Part shown: one piece after another, positions 39,562 through 49,572 of the stretch
Position numbering within the stretch: the stretch's first letter is position 1
Layout: each line of letters begins with the position of its first letter
From: Streptomyces misionensis
GTDB taxonomy: Bacteria > Actinomycetota > Actinomycetes > Streptomycetales > Streptomycetaceae
Direction of reading: 5' to 3'
DNA length: 64,000 bases
Assembly: GCF_900104815.1 (NCBI RefSeq)
Contig: NZ_FNTD01000004.1
Coordinates: 6,137,001-6,201,000 of the forward strand
Position numbers and translations under genes: made by a program
The notes under the pieces: generated by a model
What the model was told of the DNA's origin: nothing
What the model saw: the letters and a program-made list of their open reading frames with translations, nothing else
Databases searched by the model: none

Positions 39562-40632
39562 TTACCCGTTGGCCGGTACCGGGACGGCCGCCAGGCGGGC
39601 CGGTGCCGCGGACGCCGGTCGCGGGTTCGGGAAGGTCCCGGGCACGGGGGCGCCCGACGCGGGCCGCCCGCCGTCCTCCTGGGCGGTGCGCTGGTTGCGC
39701 CAGTCACGGGGGGAGACCCCGTAGGCCGCGCGGAAGGCCCGGCTGAAGTGGGCGGGGTTGACGAAGCCCCAGCGCTGGGCCACCGCGGACACGGTGGGGG
39801 TCGTCCTGCCGCGGCGGGCCAGCTCCCGGCCGCACTCCTCCAGGCGCCGCTGCTGGATGAGCCGGCCCACGGTGGTGCCCTCGCCCTGGAACAGCCGGTG
39901 CAGGTACCGGACGGAGATGCGGTGGGTGCGGGCGATGCTCTCCGGTGACAGGTCCGGGTCGCCCAGGTTCCGGTTGATGTGCTCGCGGATGCGCGCCAGC
40001 AGGTGGCCGCGGGCGGTGTCCGCGTCCGGGCCGCCCGGATGGGCCCGCTCGGCTATCAGGGTGGCGAACAGGTCGACGACGTTGCCGGCCAGCCGGTCCG
40101 CGACGGCCGGCGGATAGCCGTCCGCCGAGGAGGCCAGGGTGGCCAGGAACGGCAGCAGCATCGCGCCGAAGCCGTCCCCGGTGCCGATGGCGTTGCCCGT
40201 GACCTGCCGGATGTCGGTGTCCGTCAGGCCCAGCACGCGCCGGGGCAGTTGGAAGATGTGCGTGGTGAACCGCTGCGGGTAGTCGAAGGAGTACGGCCGG
40301 GTGGTGTCGTACACGACGAGGTCGCCCTCGCCCACTTCGGTCCTGCGGCCGTCCTGGATGAAGGTGGCGGTGCCGGACACCTGGACGCCGACCGCCACCA
40401 GCTCCTGCGGCGAGCGGGCGATCAGCGCCGGGGTGCGGCTGACCCGGTTGGCGTCCGCCTCCATGGTGGAGACCTGGAGGTACCCGAGACGGTTGGTGGC
40501 GATCCGGCCGTCGAACGGGCCGTCGCCGCGCGGCGCGACCGTCATCGGCACCAGCGTCCTGCTCACCGCGTTGTTCCAGTACACGACCTTGTCCCGGTCC
40601 GGCACGGAGGCCGTCGTCAACACCGTACTCAA
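39562..40632 (-). CDS. AraC-family transcriptional regulator
   Basis: 356 residues. The N-terminal part (about 20-200) is an AraC-binding-like cupin domain, and the C-terminal double helix-turn-helix is at about 225-325 (LSPESIARTHRISVRYLHRLF and VAQRWGFVNPAHFSRAFR). A Pro/Ala-rich tail follows. The start is a TTG at 40632 supported by GAGGGGAG seven bases upstream. It lies upstream of the esterase gene on the same strand and may regulate it. Confidence 0.87.
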   Translation of the reverse strand: MSTVLTTASVPDRDKVVYWNNAVSRTLVPMTVAPRGDGPFDGRIATNRLGYLQVSTMEADANRVSRTPALIARSPQELVAVGVQVSGTATFIQDGRRTEVGEGDLVVYDTTRPYSFDYPQRFTTHIFQLPRRVLGLTDTDIRQVTGNAIGTGDGFGAMLLPFLATLASSADGYPPAVADRLAGNVVDLFATLIAERAHPGGPDADTARGHLLARIREHINRNLGDPDLSPESIARTHRISVRYLHRLFQGEGTTVGRLIQQRRLEECGRELARRGRTTPTVSAVAQRWGFVNPAHFSRAFRAAYGVSPRDWRNQRTAQEDGGRPASGAPVPGTFPNPRPASAAPARLAAVPVPANG

Positions 40633-41001
40633 GTTGTTCTCCCCTCAGGGGGCGTTGCTTCGGGGCTGTGGCGGACGGGAACGGGACGGCCGGCCGCGTG
40701 GCGCCCGGGAGGGCCGCGGCCGGTGCCCGGCTGGGCCGGACGGCTCGTCGTACGGGCAGCGACCTCGCTGGAGCGCAACCGGACCGCATCGGCGAGGCCC
40801 GGGTTCCCGCCCGCACCGAACAGCCAAGCAGCGGATCACCCGCGTCTCCAGGCAGAACCGCAGGCAGAAACCGCGCGGGCGGACACGCGTCCGTGCGCCG
40901 TCGGAACAGAACAGTGCGCCGGCAGGCGGGAAACGGCCGGCCCGCCGGGCCCAGGATGGTCGGTGGGGGCACCGGCTCCGGCGGCCGGGCCCCCGGTGGG
41001 C
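40633..41001. other. 369-bp gap upstream of the AraC gene
   Basis: Apart from the ribosome site of the AraC gene and GC-rich imperfect inverted repeats near 40950-41000 that may end the rhomboid gene, no gene or clear operator was recognised here. Confidence 0.4.
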
Positions 41002-41826
41002 CTACCAGACCTGCCGTGGCCGCGCCCTGCCGCCGAAGAGGATGCCGGGCGGCTGCGGCGGGGGCGGGGTGCCGGGTTTGAGCGGCAGGGCGATCAGCAG
41101 GCCCGCCAGGAAGCCGATCACATGGGCCGCGTACGCCACCGTCCCGGCGTCCGAGACCGCCTGCCCGGACGAGTACACGGCCTGGAGCACGAACCAGAAG
41201 CCCAGCACCAGCCAGGCGGGCAGCCGCAGCGGAAGGAAGATCAGGAACGGCACCAGCACCCAGACCCGCGCCCTCGGCCACAGCACGATGTAGGCGCCGA
41301 GCACCCCGGCGATCGCGCCGGACGCACCGATCAGCGGGTCGGCCGAGCCCGCGTTGAGCAGCGCGAAGCCGTATCCCGCCGCGTAGCCGCAGACGACGTA
41401 GAAGAGGAGGAAGCGGATGTGGCCCATCCGGTCCTCGACGTTGTTGCCGAAGATCAGCAGGAACAGCATGTTCCCCAGCAGATGCAGCCAGCTGCCGTGC
41501 ACGAACATCGCCGTGAACACCGACAGCGGCGGCGACTTCCGGTAGTCGGGCGGCGCCACCACACAGCCCGGGCCGTGCGGGCCGAGCCCCACCTGGCCGG
41601 TCGGCACCAGATGCGGCAACTGGCCGTGCACCAGCTCCCTCGGGACCGCCGCGAAGCGGTTCATGAAGGCTTCCAGATGGCACAGCTGCGCGAGGTTCTC
41701 CGCGCCGGTCACCGAGCCGGGCATGCCGGGCGTGGACAGGAACACGAGGACGTTCGCGAGGATCAGGGCGTACGTCACCCAGGGGGTGCGGCGCACCGGA
41801 TTGACGTCATGGACGGGGATGACCAC
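41002..41826 (-). CDS. Rhomboid family intramembrane serine protease
   Basis: 274 residues and six to seven helices. The catalytic serine is in IGASGAIAGVLGAY, the partner His in AYAAHVIGFLAGL, and the conserved HLLGNMLFLLIFGNNVED loop is present. It cleaves membrane-spanning substrates within the bilayer. Unusually, a hydrophilic segment of about 60 residues (45-100, with two Cys) separates helix 1 from the rest. The GTG start at 41826 lacks a good ribosome site. Confidence 0.9.
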   Translation of the reverse strand: MVIPVHDVNPVRRTPWVTYALILANVLVFLSTPGMPGSVTGAENLAQLCHLEAFMNRFAAVPRELVHGQLPHLVPTGQVGLGPHGPGCVVAPPDYRKSPPLSVFTAMFVHGSWLHLLGNMLFLLIFGNNVEDRMGHIRFLLFYVVCGYAAGYGFALLNAGSADPLIGASGAIAGVLGAYIVLWPRARVWVLVPFLIFLPLRLPAWLVLGFWFVLQAVYSSGQAVSDAGTVAYAAHVIGFLAGLLIALPLKPGTPPPPQPPGILFGGRARPRQVW

Positions 41827-41878
41827 ACACCAGTAGTGCCCGCCGGGCCCTGGGCCAATCGGGTGGTCCCCGCGCCGG

Positions 41879-43264
41879 TCAGCTTTCCCGCACCTTCGCG
41901 GCCGCCTTGCGCGCCGCCACCAGCACCGGGTCCCACACCGGCGAGAACGGCGGCGCGTAGCCGAGGTCGAGGGCGGTCATCTGCTCCACGGTCAGCCCCG
42001 CGGTCAGCGCCACCGCGGCGATGTCCACCCGTTTCGCCGCCCCCTCCCGGCCCACGATCTGCACGCCCAGCAGCCGTCCGGTGCGGCGCTCGGCGAGCAT
42101 CTTGACCGTCATCGGAGCGGCCCCCGGGTAGTAGCCCGCCCGGCTGGTCGACTCGATGGTGACCGTCTCGTACCGCAGGCCCACCCGGCGGGCGTCCTTC
42201 TCGCGCAGCCCGGTGCGGGCGATCTCCAGGTCGCAGACCTTGCTGACCGCCGTGCCGACCACCCCGGGGAAGGTGGCGTAGCCGCCGCCCGCGTTGGTGC
42301 CGATGACCTGGCCGTGCTTGTTGGCGTGGGTGCCCAGCGGGACGTACTGCTCCTGCCCGGAGACCAGGTTCAGCACCTCCACGCAGTCGCCGCCCGCCCA
42401 GATGTTCTCGTGGCCGCGCACCCGCATGGCCAGGTCCGTGAGCAGCCCGCCGTGGGCGCCGAGCGGCAGCCCGGCGGCGTGGGCGAGCGCGGTCTGCGGG
42501 CGCACGCCGATGCCGAGGACCACCACGTCGGCGGGGTACTCGGCGTGCTGGGTGGCCACCGCGCGGACCCGCCCGTCCGGGCCGGTGAGGATCTTGGTGA
42601 CCTCGGCGTCGTTCACCATGGTGATGCCCAGGCCCTCCATGGCGCGGTGCACCAGGCGGCCCATGTCCGGGTCCAGGGTCGACATCGGCTCCTTGCCGCG
42701 GTTGACGACCGTCACCTCGAAGCCCCGGTCGATGAGGGCCTCGGCCATCTCCACGCCGATGTACCCGGCGCCCACGACCACCGCGCGCCGCCCACGGACC
42801 CCGGCCAGGGTGTCCAGCAGCGCCTGCCCGTCGTCCAGGGTCTGCACCCCGTGCACCCCGAGGGCGTCCGCGCCCGGCAGCTCCGGGCGCACCGGACGGG
42901 CCCCGGTGGCGATCACCAGACGGTCGTACGACGTCCACGACTCGGCGCCGGAGTCGACGTCCCGCGCCCGCACCCGCCCGCCGGACACGTCCAGTTCCGT
43001 GACCTCGGTGCGCAGCCGCAGGTCGATGCCCCGGGCGCGGTGCTCCTCGGGGGTGCGGGCGATCAGCGCGTCCCGCTCGGCGACCGCGCCGCCCACCCAG
43101 TACGGGATGCCGCACGCCGAGTAGGAGGTGAAGTGACCGCGCTCGAACGCCACGATCTCCAGCTCCTCGGGCCCCTTCATCCGCCGCGCCTGCGACGCCG
43201 CCGACATGCCGGCCGCGTCCCCGCCGACGACGACCAGCCGCTCCCGCCCCTGATGCACGCTCAT
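41879..43264 (-). CDS. FAD-dependent pyridine nucleotide-disulfide oxidoreductase, CoA-disulfide reductase/NADH oxidase type
   Basis: 461 residues. The FAD motif is VVVGGDAAGMSAA, the single redox Cys51 lies in SYSACGIPYW, the NAD(P) motif is VVVGAGYIGVEMAE, and the second FAD block is IWAGGDCVEV. A lone Cys near residue 50, rather than a CxxxxC pair, marks CoA-disulfide reductases, NADH oxidases and peroxidases. It is divergent from hemG with about 90 bp between starts. Confidence 0.9.
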   Translation of the reverse strand: MSVHQGRERLVVVGGDAAGMSAASQARRMKGPEELEIVAFERGHFTSYSACGIPYWVGGAVAERDALIARTPEEHRARGIDLRLRTEVTELDVSGGRVRARDVDSGAESWTSYDRLVIATGARPVRPELPGADALGVHGVQTLDDGQALLDTLAGVRGRRAVVVGAGYIGVEMAEALIDRGFEVTVVNRGKEPMSTLDPDMGRLVHRAMEGLGITMVNDAEVTKILTGPDGRVRAVATQHAEYPADVVVLGIGVRPQTALAHAAGLPLGAHGGLLTDLAMRVRGHENIWAGGDCVEVLNLVSGQEQYVPLGTHANKHGQVIGTNAGGGYATFPGVVGTAVSKVCDLEIARTGLREKDARRVGLRYETVTIESTSRAGYYPGAAPMTVKMLAERRTGRLLGVQIVGREGAAKRVDIAAVALTAGLTVEQMTALDLGYAPPFSPVWDPVLVAARKAAAKVRES

Positions 43265-43356
43265 GGGGGCAACGCTAGACGCTCACCGTGGCGCGCGGCA
43301 CCGGGGGACCTGTGGCCCTACCAGGACCGTCGGCGGCGTCTGAGAGAGTGGGGGAC

Positions 43357-44811
43357 ATGAGCACAACGGGTACGAGTCCGGGGCAGGTCGTCGTCATCGG
43401 AGCCGGCATCGCCGGGCTGGCCGCCGCGCACCGGCTGCTGGCGCGCGGCGCGCGGGTGACGGTCCTGGAGGCCGCCGACCGGGTCGGCGGCAAGCTGCTG
43501 CCCGGCGAGATCGCGGGCGTCCGGGTCGACCTGGGCGCCGAGTCGATGCTGGCCCGCCGGCCCGAGGCGGTGGATCTCGCCCGCGAGGTGGGCCTCGCCG
43601 ACCGGCTCCAGCCGCCCGCCGTCGCGAGCGCCGCCATCTGGACCCGGGGCGCCCTGCGCCCCATGCCCAAGGGCCATGTGATGGGCGTGCCCGGCACCGC
43701 CGCCGCCCTCTCCGGAGTCCTGTCCGACGACGGCCTGGCCCGCATCGAGCGGGACGCCGAACTGCCCCGCACCGAGGTCGGCGACGACGTGGCGGTGGGG
43801 GAGTACGTGGCGGCCCGGCTCGGCCGCGAGGTCGTGGACCGCCTGGTCGAGCCCCTGCTCGGCGGGGTGTACGCGGGCGACGCGTACCGCATCTCGATGC
43901 GCTCCGCCGTCCCCCAGCTCTTCCAGGCCGCCCGCGCGCATACCTCCCTCACCGAGGGCGTCCGCGAGATCCAGGCCAAGGCGGCGGCGAACCGGCAGAC
44001 CGGGCCCGTCTTCATGGGCATCGAGGGCGGTGTGGGCACCCTGCCGCTCGCGGTCGCCGAATCGGTGCGGGCGCACGGCGGCGAGATCCTCACCGGCACC
44101 CCGGTCACCGCACTGCGCCGCGAGCCCGCGGGCGGCTGGCGCGTCACCGCCGGGGAGCGCGAGCTGCGCGCCGACGCCGTGGTCGTCGCCGTACCCGCCC
44201 CGGCCGCCGCGCGGCTGCTGCGCGCGGAGTGCCCGGCGGCCGCCGCCGAACTGTCCGCCGTCGAGTACGCCTCGATGGCCCTGATCACCCTCGCCTACCG
44301 GCGCGCCGACCTGTCCCTGCCCGAGGGCAGCGGCTTCCTGGTCCCGCCCGTCGACGGACGCACCATCAAGGCCTCCACCTTCGCCTCGCAGAAGTGGGGC
44401 TGGATCGCCGAGGAGGACCCGGAGACGGTCGTGCTGCGCACCTCCGTCGGACGGTACGGCGAGACCGCGGTGCTCGGCCGGGACGACACCGACCTGGTCG
44501 AGGTCTCCCGGCACGACCTGCGCGAGGCCGTCGGCGTCGAGGCCGCCCCCGTCGAGACCCGCGTCACCCGCTGGACCGACGGGCTGCCGCAGTACCCGGT
44601 CGGGCACCACGCGCGCGTGGCCCGGGTCCGTGAGCACATCGCGAAGCTGCCGGGCCTCGCGGTGTGCGGCGCGCAGTACGACGGCGTGGGTGTCCCGGCG
44701 TGCATCGCCAGTGCCCACGCGGCCGTGGACCAGCTGTCCGGGGATCTCAGCGGGGTCGAGGAACTGACGGCCAACCCGGTGCAGAGCCTTCACGGCGGAG
44801 CGGGAGAATAG
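43357..44811 (+). CDS. hemG: Protoporphyrinogen/coproporphyrinogen III oxidase (CgoX, HemY type)
   Basis: 484 residues. The FAD-binding motif [21 protein letters not shown] is at the start, and a C-terminal FAD segment reads [11 protein letters not shown]. Actinobacterial enzymes of this type oxidise coproporphyrinogen III to coproporphyrin III, feeding the coproporphyrin-dependent haem route. The neighbouring hemQ gene, 5 bp downstream, supports that route. The ATG at 43357 follows a GGGGGA site, and an upstream in-frame start is rejected. Confidence 0.92.
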   Translation: MSTTGTSPGQVVVIGAGIAGLAAAHRLLARGARVTVLEAADRVGGKLLPGEIAGVRVDLGAESMLARRPEAVDLAREVGLADRLQPPAVASAAIWTRGALRPMPKGHVMGVPGTAAALSGVLSDDGLARIERDAELPRTEVGDDVAVGEYVAARLGREVVDRLVEPLLGGVYAGDAYRISMRSAVPQLFQAARAHTSLTEGVREIQAKAAANRQTGPVFMGIEGGVGTLPLAVAESVRAHGGEILTGTPVTALRREPAGGWRVTAGERELRADAVVVAVPAPAAARLLRAECPAAAAELSAVEYASMALITLAYRRADLSLPEGSGFLVPPVDGRTIKASTFASQKWGWIAEEDPETVVLRTSVGRYGETAVLGRDDTDLVEVSRHDLREAVGVEAAPVETRVTRWTDGLPQYPVGHHARVARVREHIAKLPGLAVCGAQYDGVGVPACIASAHAAVDQLSGDLSGVEELTANPVQSLHGGAGE

Positions 44812-44815
44812 GAAC

Positions 44816-45547
44816 ATGAGTGACGACGCCCCCATCATCGAGTCCGGCAGGATCCCCAACAAGGGCAAGCTGGCCAAGGACCTCAACGATGTCATCCGCT
44901 ACACCCTGTGGTCCGTCTTCAAGCTGAAGGACGTGCTGCCGGCCGACCGCGCGGGTTACGCGGACGAGGTCCAGGAGCTGTTCGACCAGCTCGCCGCCAA
45001 GGACGTGACCATCCGCGGCACGTACGACCTGTCCGGCATGCGGGCCGACGCGGACCTGATGATCTGGTGGCACGCCGAGACCAGCGACCAGCTCCAGGAG
45101 GCGTACAACCTCTTCCGCCGCACCAAGCTGGGCCGTGCGCTGGAGCCGGTGTGGTCCAACATGGCGCTGCACCGCCCGGCCGAGTTCAACCGCTCGCACA
45201 TCCCGGCGTTCCTCGCCGACGAGACGCCCCGCGACTACGTGAGCGTCTACCCCTTCGTGCGCTCCTACGACTGGTACCTGCTGCCCGACGAGGACCGCCG
45301 CCGCATGCTCGCCGACCACGGCAAGATGGCCCGCGGCTTCCCGGACGTGCGCGCCAACACCGTCGCCTCGTTCTCGCTCGGCGACTACGAGTGGATCCTC
45401 GCCTTCGAGGCCAACGAGCTGGCCCGCATCGTCGACCTGATGCGCCACCTGCGCGGCTCCGAGGCCCGGATGCACGTCCGCGAGGAGATCCCGTTCTTCA
45501 CGGGCCGCCGCAAGGACGTCGCCCAGCTGGTGGCCGACCTGGCGTAA
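44816..45547 (+). CDS. hemQ: Coproheme decarboxylase HemQ/ChdC
   Basis: 243 residues of the chlorite-dismutase fold. It converts coproheme to haem b with hydrogen peroxide as the last step of the Gram-positive haem pathway. The expected catalytic Tyr is Tyr145 in [12 protein letters not shown], and the haem-ligand His is His168 in [12 protein letters not shown]. It lies 5 bp after hemG, so the pair is cotranscribed. Ferrochelatase and hemE are not in this operon. Confidence 0.94.
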   Translation: MSDDAPIIESGRIPNKGKLAKDLNDVIRYTLWSVFKLKDVLPADRAGYADEVQELFDQLAAKDVTIRGTYDLSGMRADADLMIWWHAETSDQLQEAYNLFRRTKLGRALEPVWSNMALHRPAEFNRSHIPAFLADETPRDYVSVYPFVRSYDWYLLPDEDRRRMLADHGKMARGFPDVRANTVASFSLGDYEWILAFEANELARIVDLMRHLRGSEARMHVREEIPFFTGRRKDVAQLVADLA

Positions 45548-45576
45548 GGGCCCGTCCGCCCGCCGTTCCCCGCCGG

Positions 45577-47166
45577 TCAGCTCCGGCGGGCGTCCGGTTC
45601 GGGCTCCGCGTGGGGCGCGCAGGAGGCGTGCCGTTCGGGGAGGCGGTCCTCCAGCAGGTAGCCGTCCAGGTAGGCGCCGACGCACGCGTTGGGGCCGCCT
45701 CCGATGCCGTGCGTGCCCGCGTCCCGCTCGGTCACCAGCCGGGAGCCGGCCAGCCGCCGGTTCGTCTCCAGCGCCCCCGCGTACGGCGCCGCCGCGTCCC
45801 GCTCGGCCGCCAGGATCAGCACCGGCGGCAGCTCGCCGGGGCCGGTGCGCACGTCCAGCGGCCGCTGCCGGGGCGCGGGCCAGTAGGCGCAGGGCAGGTT
45901 CATCCACGCGTTGTCCCACGTCTCGAACGGCGCCACCCGCGCCAGCCGGGTGTTGTCCCGGTCCCACACCGCCCAGCTGGTGGGCCAGGGCGCGTCGTTG
46001 CACTCGACGGCCGTGTAGACGGCGCCGCCGTTCTCCGCCGCGGCCGAGCCGGGGCCCGGCGCGGCCGACGCGATCAGCGGCTTCGGATCGCCGCGCAGAT
46101 ACGCCGAGAGGGCGGCGGCCCGGCTCGGCCAGTAGGTGTCGTAGTACCCGGCCGTCAGGAACGCGTTCTGCAACTGCCCGGGGCCGACCTTCCCGCCCGC
46201 CGGCTTCCGGGCCAGCCGCGCGGCGGCCCTGTCGTAACCGGCCTGCACCTTCCGCGGGGTGTCGCCGAGCCGGTACACGTCGTCGTGCCGGGCGATCCAG
46301 TCCCGGAAGTCCGCCCAGCGCTCCTCGAACGCGGCCGACTGGTCGAGGTTGTCGCGGTACCAGACCTTCTCCGGGTCCGGGTTCACCGCCGAGTCCAGCA
46401 CCATCCGCCGCACATGGGCGGGGAACATCGCCGCGTACAGCGCGCCGATGTAGGTGCCGTACGACGCGCCCATGAACGTCAGCCGGTGCTCGCCCAGCGC
46501 GGCCCGCAGGACGTCCAGGTCCCGCGCGTTGTTGAGGGAGTTGAAGAAGCGCAGGCCGGGGCCCGAGCGCCGGGCGCAGCCGCGCGCGTACGCCTTCGCC
46601 TCGGCGACGCGCTGCCGCTTGTACGCCTCCGAGGGGTGCGTCGGCGCCTGGGTGGGCGCCTTGCCGTACTGCTTCGGGTCCTCGCAGGACAGCGGTGCCG
46701 ACCGGCCGACGCCGCGCGGGGCGTAGCCGACGAGGTCGTAGGCCGCCGCGATCCGCCGCCAGGCGGGAAGCGTGCCGGCCAGCGCGAAGTACATCCCGGA
46801 GGCGCCGGGACCGCCCGGGTTGTAGACGAGGGCGCCCCGCCGGGGCACCGTCCGCCCGCCGTCCTTCCCGGTGGCCGGGGTGCGGCTGACGGTGAGCCGG
46901 ATCCGTGCGCCGTCGGGGTGGGCGTAGTCCAGCGGGACGGCGACGGTGCCGCAGCGCAGTCCGGCGGGGGAGTGCGGGATCCGTGGCACGTCGGCGGGGT
47001 CGCAGGGGCCGAAGCGGATTCCCGCGGTACGGGCGCGGACGGCGGCCACGAGGGTGCCGCGCAGCTCGGCGGCGCCGGGGACGGCCGTCGCGCCCCCCGC
47101 CGGGGCGGCGCCCAGTGTGGTCAGCAGCAAGGCCCCGGCGGCCGAGTACAGGGCGACGGTCTTCAC
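45577..47166 (-). CDS. Secreted alpha/beta hydrolase, Tap-like tripeptidyl aminopeptidase family
   Basis: 529 residues. A Sec signal peptide (VALYSAAGALLLTTLGAAPAGG) leads the protein outside. The alpha/beta-hydrolase core has YNPGGPGASGM, nucleophile elbow FMGASYGTYIGA, and a C-terminal TAP-like domain with LILAAERDAAAPYAGA and a late His in AGTHGIGG. Streptomyces Slp and Tap proteases share this plan and remove N-terminal peptides. The GTG at 47166 is preferred over ATG 47172 because GAAGGG is then six bases away. Confidence 0.85.
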   Translation of the reverse strand: MKTVALYSAAGALLLTTLGAAPAGGATAVPGAAELRGTLVAAVRARTAGIRFGPCDPADVPRIPHSPAGLRCGTVAVPLDYAHPDGARIRLTVSRTPATGKDGGRTVPRRGALVYNPGGPGASGMYFALAGTLPAWRRIAAAYDLVGYAPRGVGRSAPLSCEDPKQYGKAPTQAPTHPSEAYKRQRVAEAKAYARGCARRSGPGLRFFNSLNNARDLDVLRAALGEHRLTFMGASYGTYIGALYAAMFPAHVRRMVLDSAVNPDPEKVWYRDNLDQSAAFEERWADFRDWIARHDDVYRLGDTPRKVQAGYDRAAARLARKPAGGKVGPGQLQNAFLTAGYYDTYWPSRAAALSAYLRGDPKPLIASAAPGPGSAAAENGGAVYTAVECNDAPWPTSWAVWDRDNTRLARVAPFETWDNAWMNLPCAYWPAPRQRPLDVRTGPGELPPVLILAAERDAAAPYAGALETNRRLAGSRLVTERDAGTHGIGGGPNACVGAYLDGYLLEDRLPERHASCAPHAEPEPDARRS

Positions 47167-47275
47167 GGGCATCCCTTCGGTGCGTCCGGCGACGGCACAA
47201 GGGATGTTTCGGCCCGCTGCCGGGGAAGGCAAGCACCACCCGGCCGGTGTCGGCCCCGGTGCCCCGATGCGCCCC

Positions 47276-48055
47276 CTACTCCCGCGGCGGCGCGTCGCGG
47301 TGGGCGAACGCCGCGCGCAGCTCGGGCTCGCCGATCGCGCGGATGCCGCGCAGGGCGACCGCGGTGAGGAGGGACGGCTCCTCACCGGGCCGCCGCCGGC
47401 GCAGCAGTGTGCCCAGCCGCCGCTGACCGGCCGCGGAGGCCCACGGCGAGTACGGGTGCACCTCGAAGCGGGCTATGGCGAGGCAGCTCAGCGTCAGGAC
47501 GAGCGGCAGGGCGAACCACAGGCCGACCATCGGCCGCGAGGTGCCGGTCTGCGGGGGCAGCAGCAGCGCGGCCGCGCCGAGGACGGCCACGGCCAGTGCG
47601 GCGGCCCGCACGTGGCGCACGGCGGTGCCGACGGCCAAAGCGCCCTCGGGCACGGCGAGGCCGGTGCGCACGAGACGGTCGGCGAGCCGCCGCACCTCGT
47701 CCGTGCCGGCCGCGCGGGCCCGTACCGGCGCGATCCGGGACTGCCCCTGCGGACCTATGGCACCTATGACGGACCGTTCGATCTCGTCCCGCCCGCACGG
47801 GTCCACGACCGTGGCCCAGCCGGTGTGCGCGAGGAGCAGCCGTCGCTGGCGTGCCATGGAGACGAGGGTGACATCGGCGACCCGCTCGGGTCCCCCGGAC
47901 AGGAACGCCGCCTCGTACAGGGTCAGATCCGGTACCCCGTCCTCACCTCCGGCACCGGGGTCCGAGTCCGCGGCGCGGACCGCCGTCAGACACAGACGCG
48001 TACAGGCCGTACCGGCGAACGCCCAGGCCAGGAGCAGGAGGAGGAGCCAGAACAT
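47276..48055 (-). CDS. TIGR04222-type membrane protein
   Basis: 259 residues: an N-terminal hydrophobic anchor (1-25), a soluble stretch with LTLYEAAFLSGGPERVADVTLVSM at about 45-70, which is the TIGR04222 hallmark, two further helices (about 145-200), and a short basic tail. Many family members end in a Cys/Gly-rich low-complexity tail; this one does not. It lies 45 bp downstream of the DUF692 gene on the same strand, a pairing common in Streptomyces. Function is unknown. Confidence 0.8.
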   Translation of the reverse strand: MFWLLLLLLAWAFAGTACTRLCLTAVRAADSDPGAGGEDGVPDLTLYEAAFLSGGPERVADVTLVSMARQRRLLLAHTGWATVVDPCGRDEIERSVIGAIGPQGQSRIAPVRARAAGTDEVRRLADRLVRTGLAVPEGALAVGTAVRHVRAAALAVAVLGAAALLLPPQTGTSRPMVGLWFALPLVLTLSCLAIARFEVHPYSPWASAAGQRRLGTLLRRRRPGEEPSLLTAVALRGIRAIGEPELRAAFAHRDAPPRE

Positions 48056-48100
48056 GAGGTTTTTTGTATGCCAGGGGTCCGGGCGGATGCCATGCTCTTT

Positions 48101-49447
48101 TCACCATGTGGACATAGTGTTGCCGGTATGTGACGTTCCGTTTGTGAGCGGTGGGGCGCCGGCTCCGGACCAAGGGTGCCGCCTGCGCGCCAGCACCCGT
48201 CCCGCGGTCCGTGCGAGCCGCCCCCGCGGTGCCGGTCCCGCCCGGTCCAGCCACCAGTCCCGCAACTCCCGCCGCGGTACCCCCGGCCGCCGGTGCTCCA
48301 GCAGGAAGGCGGCGAAGTCGAGCGCGTCCCGCCGGTACCCGCCGCGCATCGGGGACTCCCGCGCGTACTCCAGGAACGCCCCCCGGTACCCCGCGCCCAG
48401 CAGCACCGGCAACTCCGGCGCCACCTTCGCCACCACGTCCGCCCGCTTGCTCGCCAGCGCCCGCGCCTGCACCCCCATCCGCACCCGGTCGAACCCCTCC
48501 GGCACCGGAGTCCCGGCGACCAGCGAGGACAGCACGGCGGCCTGCGCGACCCCGAGCCGCTGCCGCGCTACCCCGGGGTCCACCGCCTCGCCACGCCCCC
48601 CGAGAGCATCCCCGGCGGCGGCCCCGCACGCCCCCACGACCTCCCTGATGGCACCCAACTCCCGCTCCAGCTCGGCTGGTTCGGGGAAGTTCTCGTCGCG
48701 TTCCAGCAGCACCCCGGGCGGGGCGACCCGGGAGGCGAGGTCGGCGAGGATGCCGAGCACGGCGTCGGGCACGGGGTGCGCGTGGCTGTCGTGCCAGACG
48801 CCGTCGCGCTCGAAGCCACCCGCGACGTGCACGTACGCGATGGCCTCCAGGGGCAGCTCGGCCAGCGCCTCGGCGGGGTCCTCGCCGCGGTTGACGTGGT
48901 TGGTGTGCAGATTGGCCACGTCGACGAGGAGCCGTACGCCGGTCCGCTCGGCCAGCTCGTACAGGAACTGCCCCTCGGTCAGCTCCTCGCCCGGCCAGGA
49001 GAACAGCGCGGCGATGTTCTCCACGGCCAGCGGCACCGGCAGCGCCTCCTGCGCGATCCGCACGTTCGCGCAGAGCACGTCGAGCGCGTCCCGGGTGCGC
49101 GGCACGGGCAGCAGATGGCCCGCTTCGAGGCGCGGCGAGGCGGTGAGCGGGCCGCCCGCCCGGACGAACGCGATGTGCTCGCTGACCAGCGGTGCCCCGA
49201 GCGCCGCCGCGCGTTCCGCGAGGGCCGTCAGCCGCCCCTCGTCGGGCCGCTCCGCACCCCCGAGACCGAGCGAGACACCGTGCGGCACCACCGCCACCCC
49301 GCGCTCCCGCAACCGCCGCAGCGACGCCGGGAGATGGCCCGGGCAGACGTTTTCCGCCACGACCTCCACCCAGTCGACGCCGGGCATGCGCTCCACGGCC
49401 TCGGCGATCTCGGGCCGCCAGCCGATCCCCGTCCCCAGCCGATCCAT
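48101..49447 (-). CDS. DUF692 (MNIO) family enzyme with C-terminal domain
   Basis: 448 residues. The N-terminal TIM-barrel (about 1-285) is DUF692, the multinuclear iron oxidase family of MbnB, TglH and ChrH, with metal-ligand-type residues in [32 protein letters not shown]...WHDSHAHP and LERDENF. Residues about 295-420 form an extra helical domain ([20 protein letters not shown] text) typical of the SCO6045 group. Members of this family modify RiPP peptides oxidatively, but no precursor was found here. The ATG at 49447 follows GGAGAGG. Confidence 0.87.
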   Translation of the reverse strand: MDRLGTGIGWRPEIAEAVERMPGVDWVEVVAENVCPGHLPASLRRLRERGVAVVPHGVSLGLGGAERPDEGRLTALAERAAALGAPLVSEHIAFVRAGGPLTASPRLEAGHLLPVPRTRDALDVLCANVRIAQEALPVPLAVENIAALFSWPGEELTEGQFLYELAERTGVRLLVDVANLHTNHVNRGEDPAEALAELPLEAIAYVHVAGGFERDGVWHDSHAHPVPDAVLGILADLASRVAPPGVLLERDENFPEPAELERELGAIREVVGACGAAAGDALGGRGEAVDPGVARQRLGVAQAAVLSSLVAGTPVPEGFDRVRMGVQARALASKRADVVAKVAPELPVLLGAGYRGAFLEYARESPMRGGYRRDALDFAAFLLEHRRPGVPRRELRDWWLDRAGPAPRGRLARTAGRVLARRRHPWSGAGAPPLTNGTSHTGNTMSTW

Positions 49448-49572
49448 CCCCGCCCCCCTCTCCACGAGGGGGGTATGGCCCACCCCGCCCGCCCCCGAAC
49501 CCCGCCCGCGCCGGCTTCAGAGCAACATTTGAGGTTCGCCGGGCGCGCACAAGAGGGTCGGCGACGCCTTCG

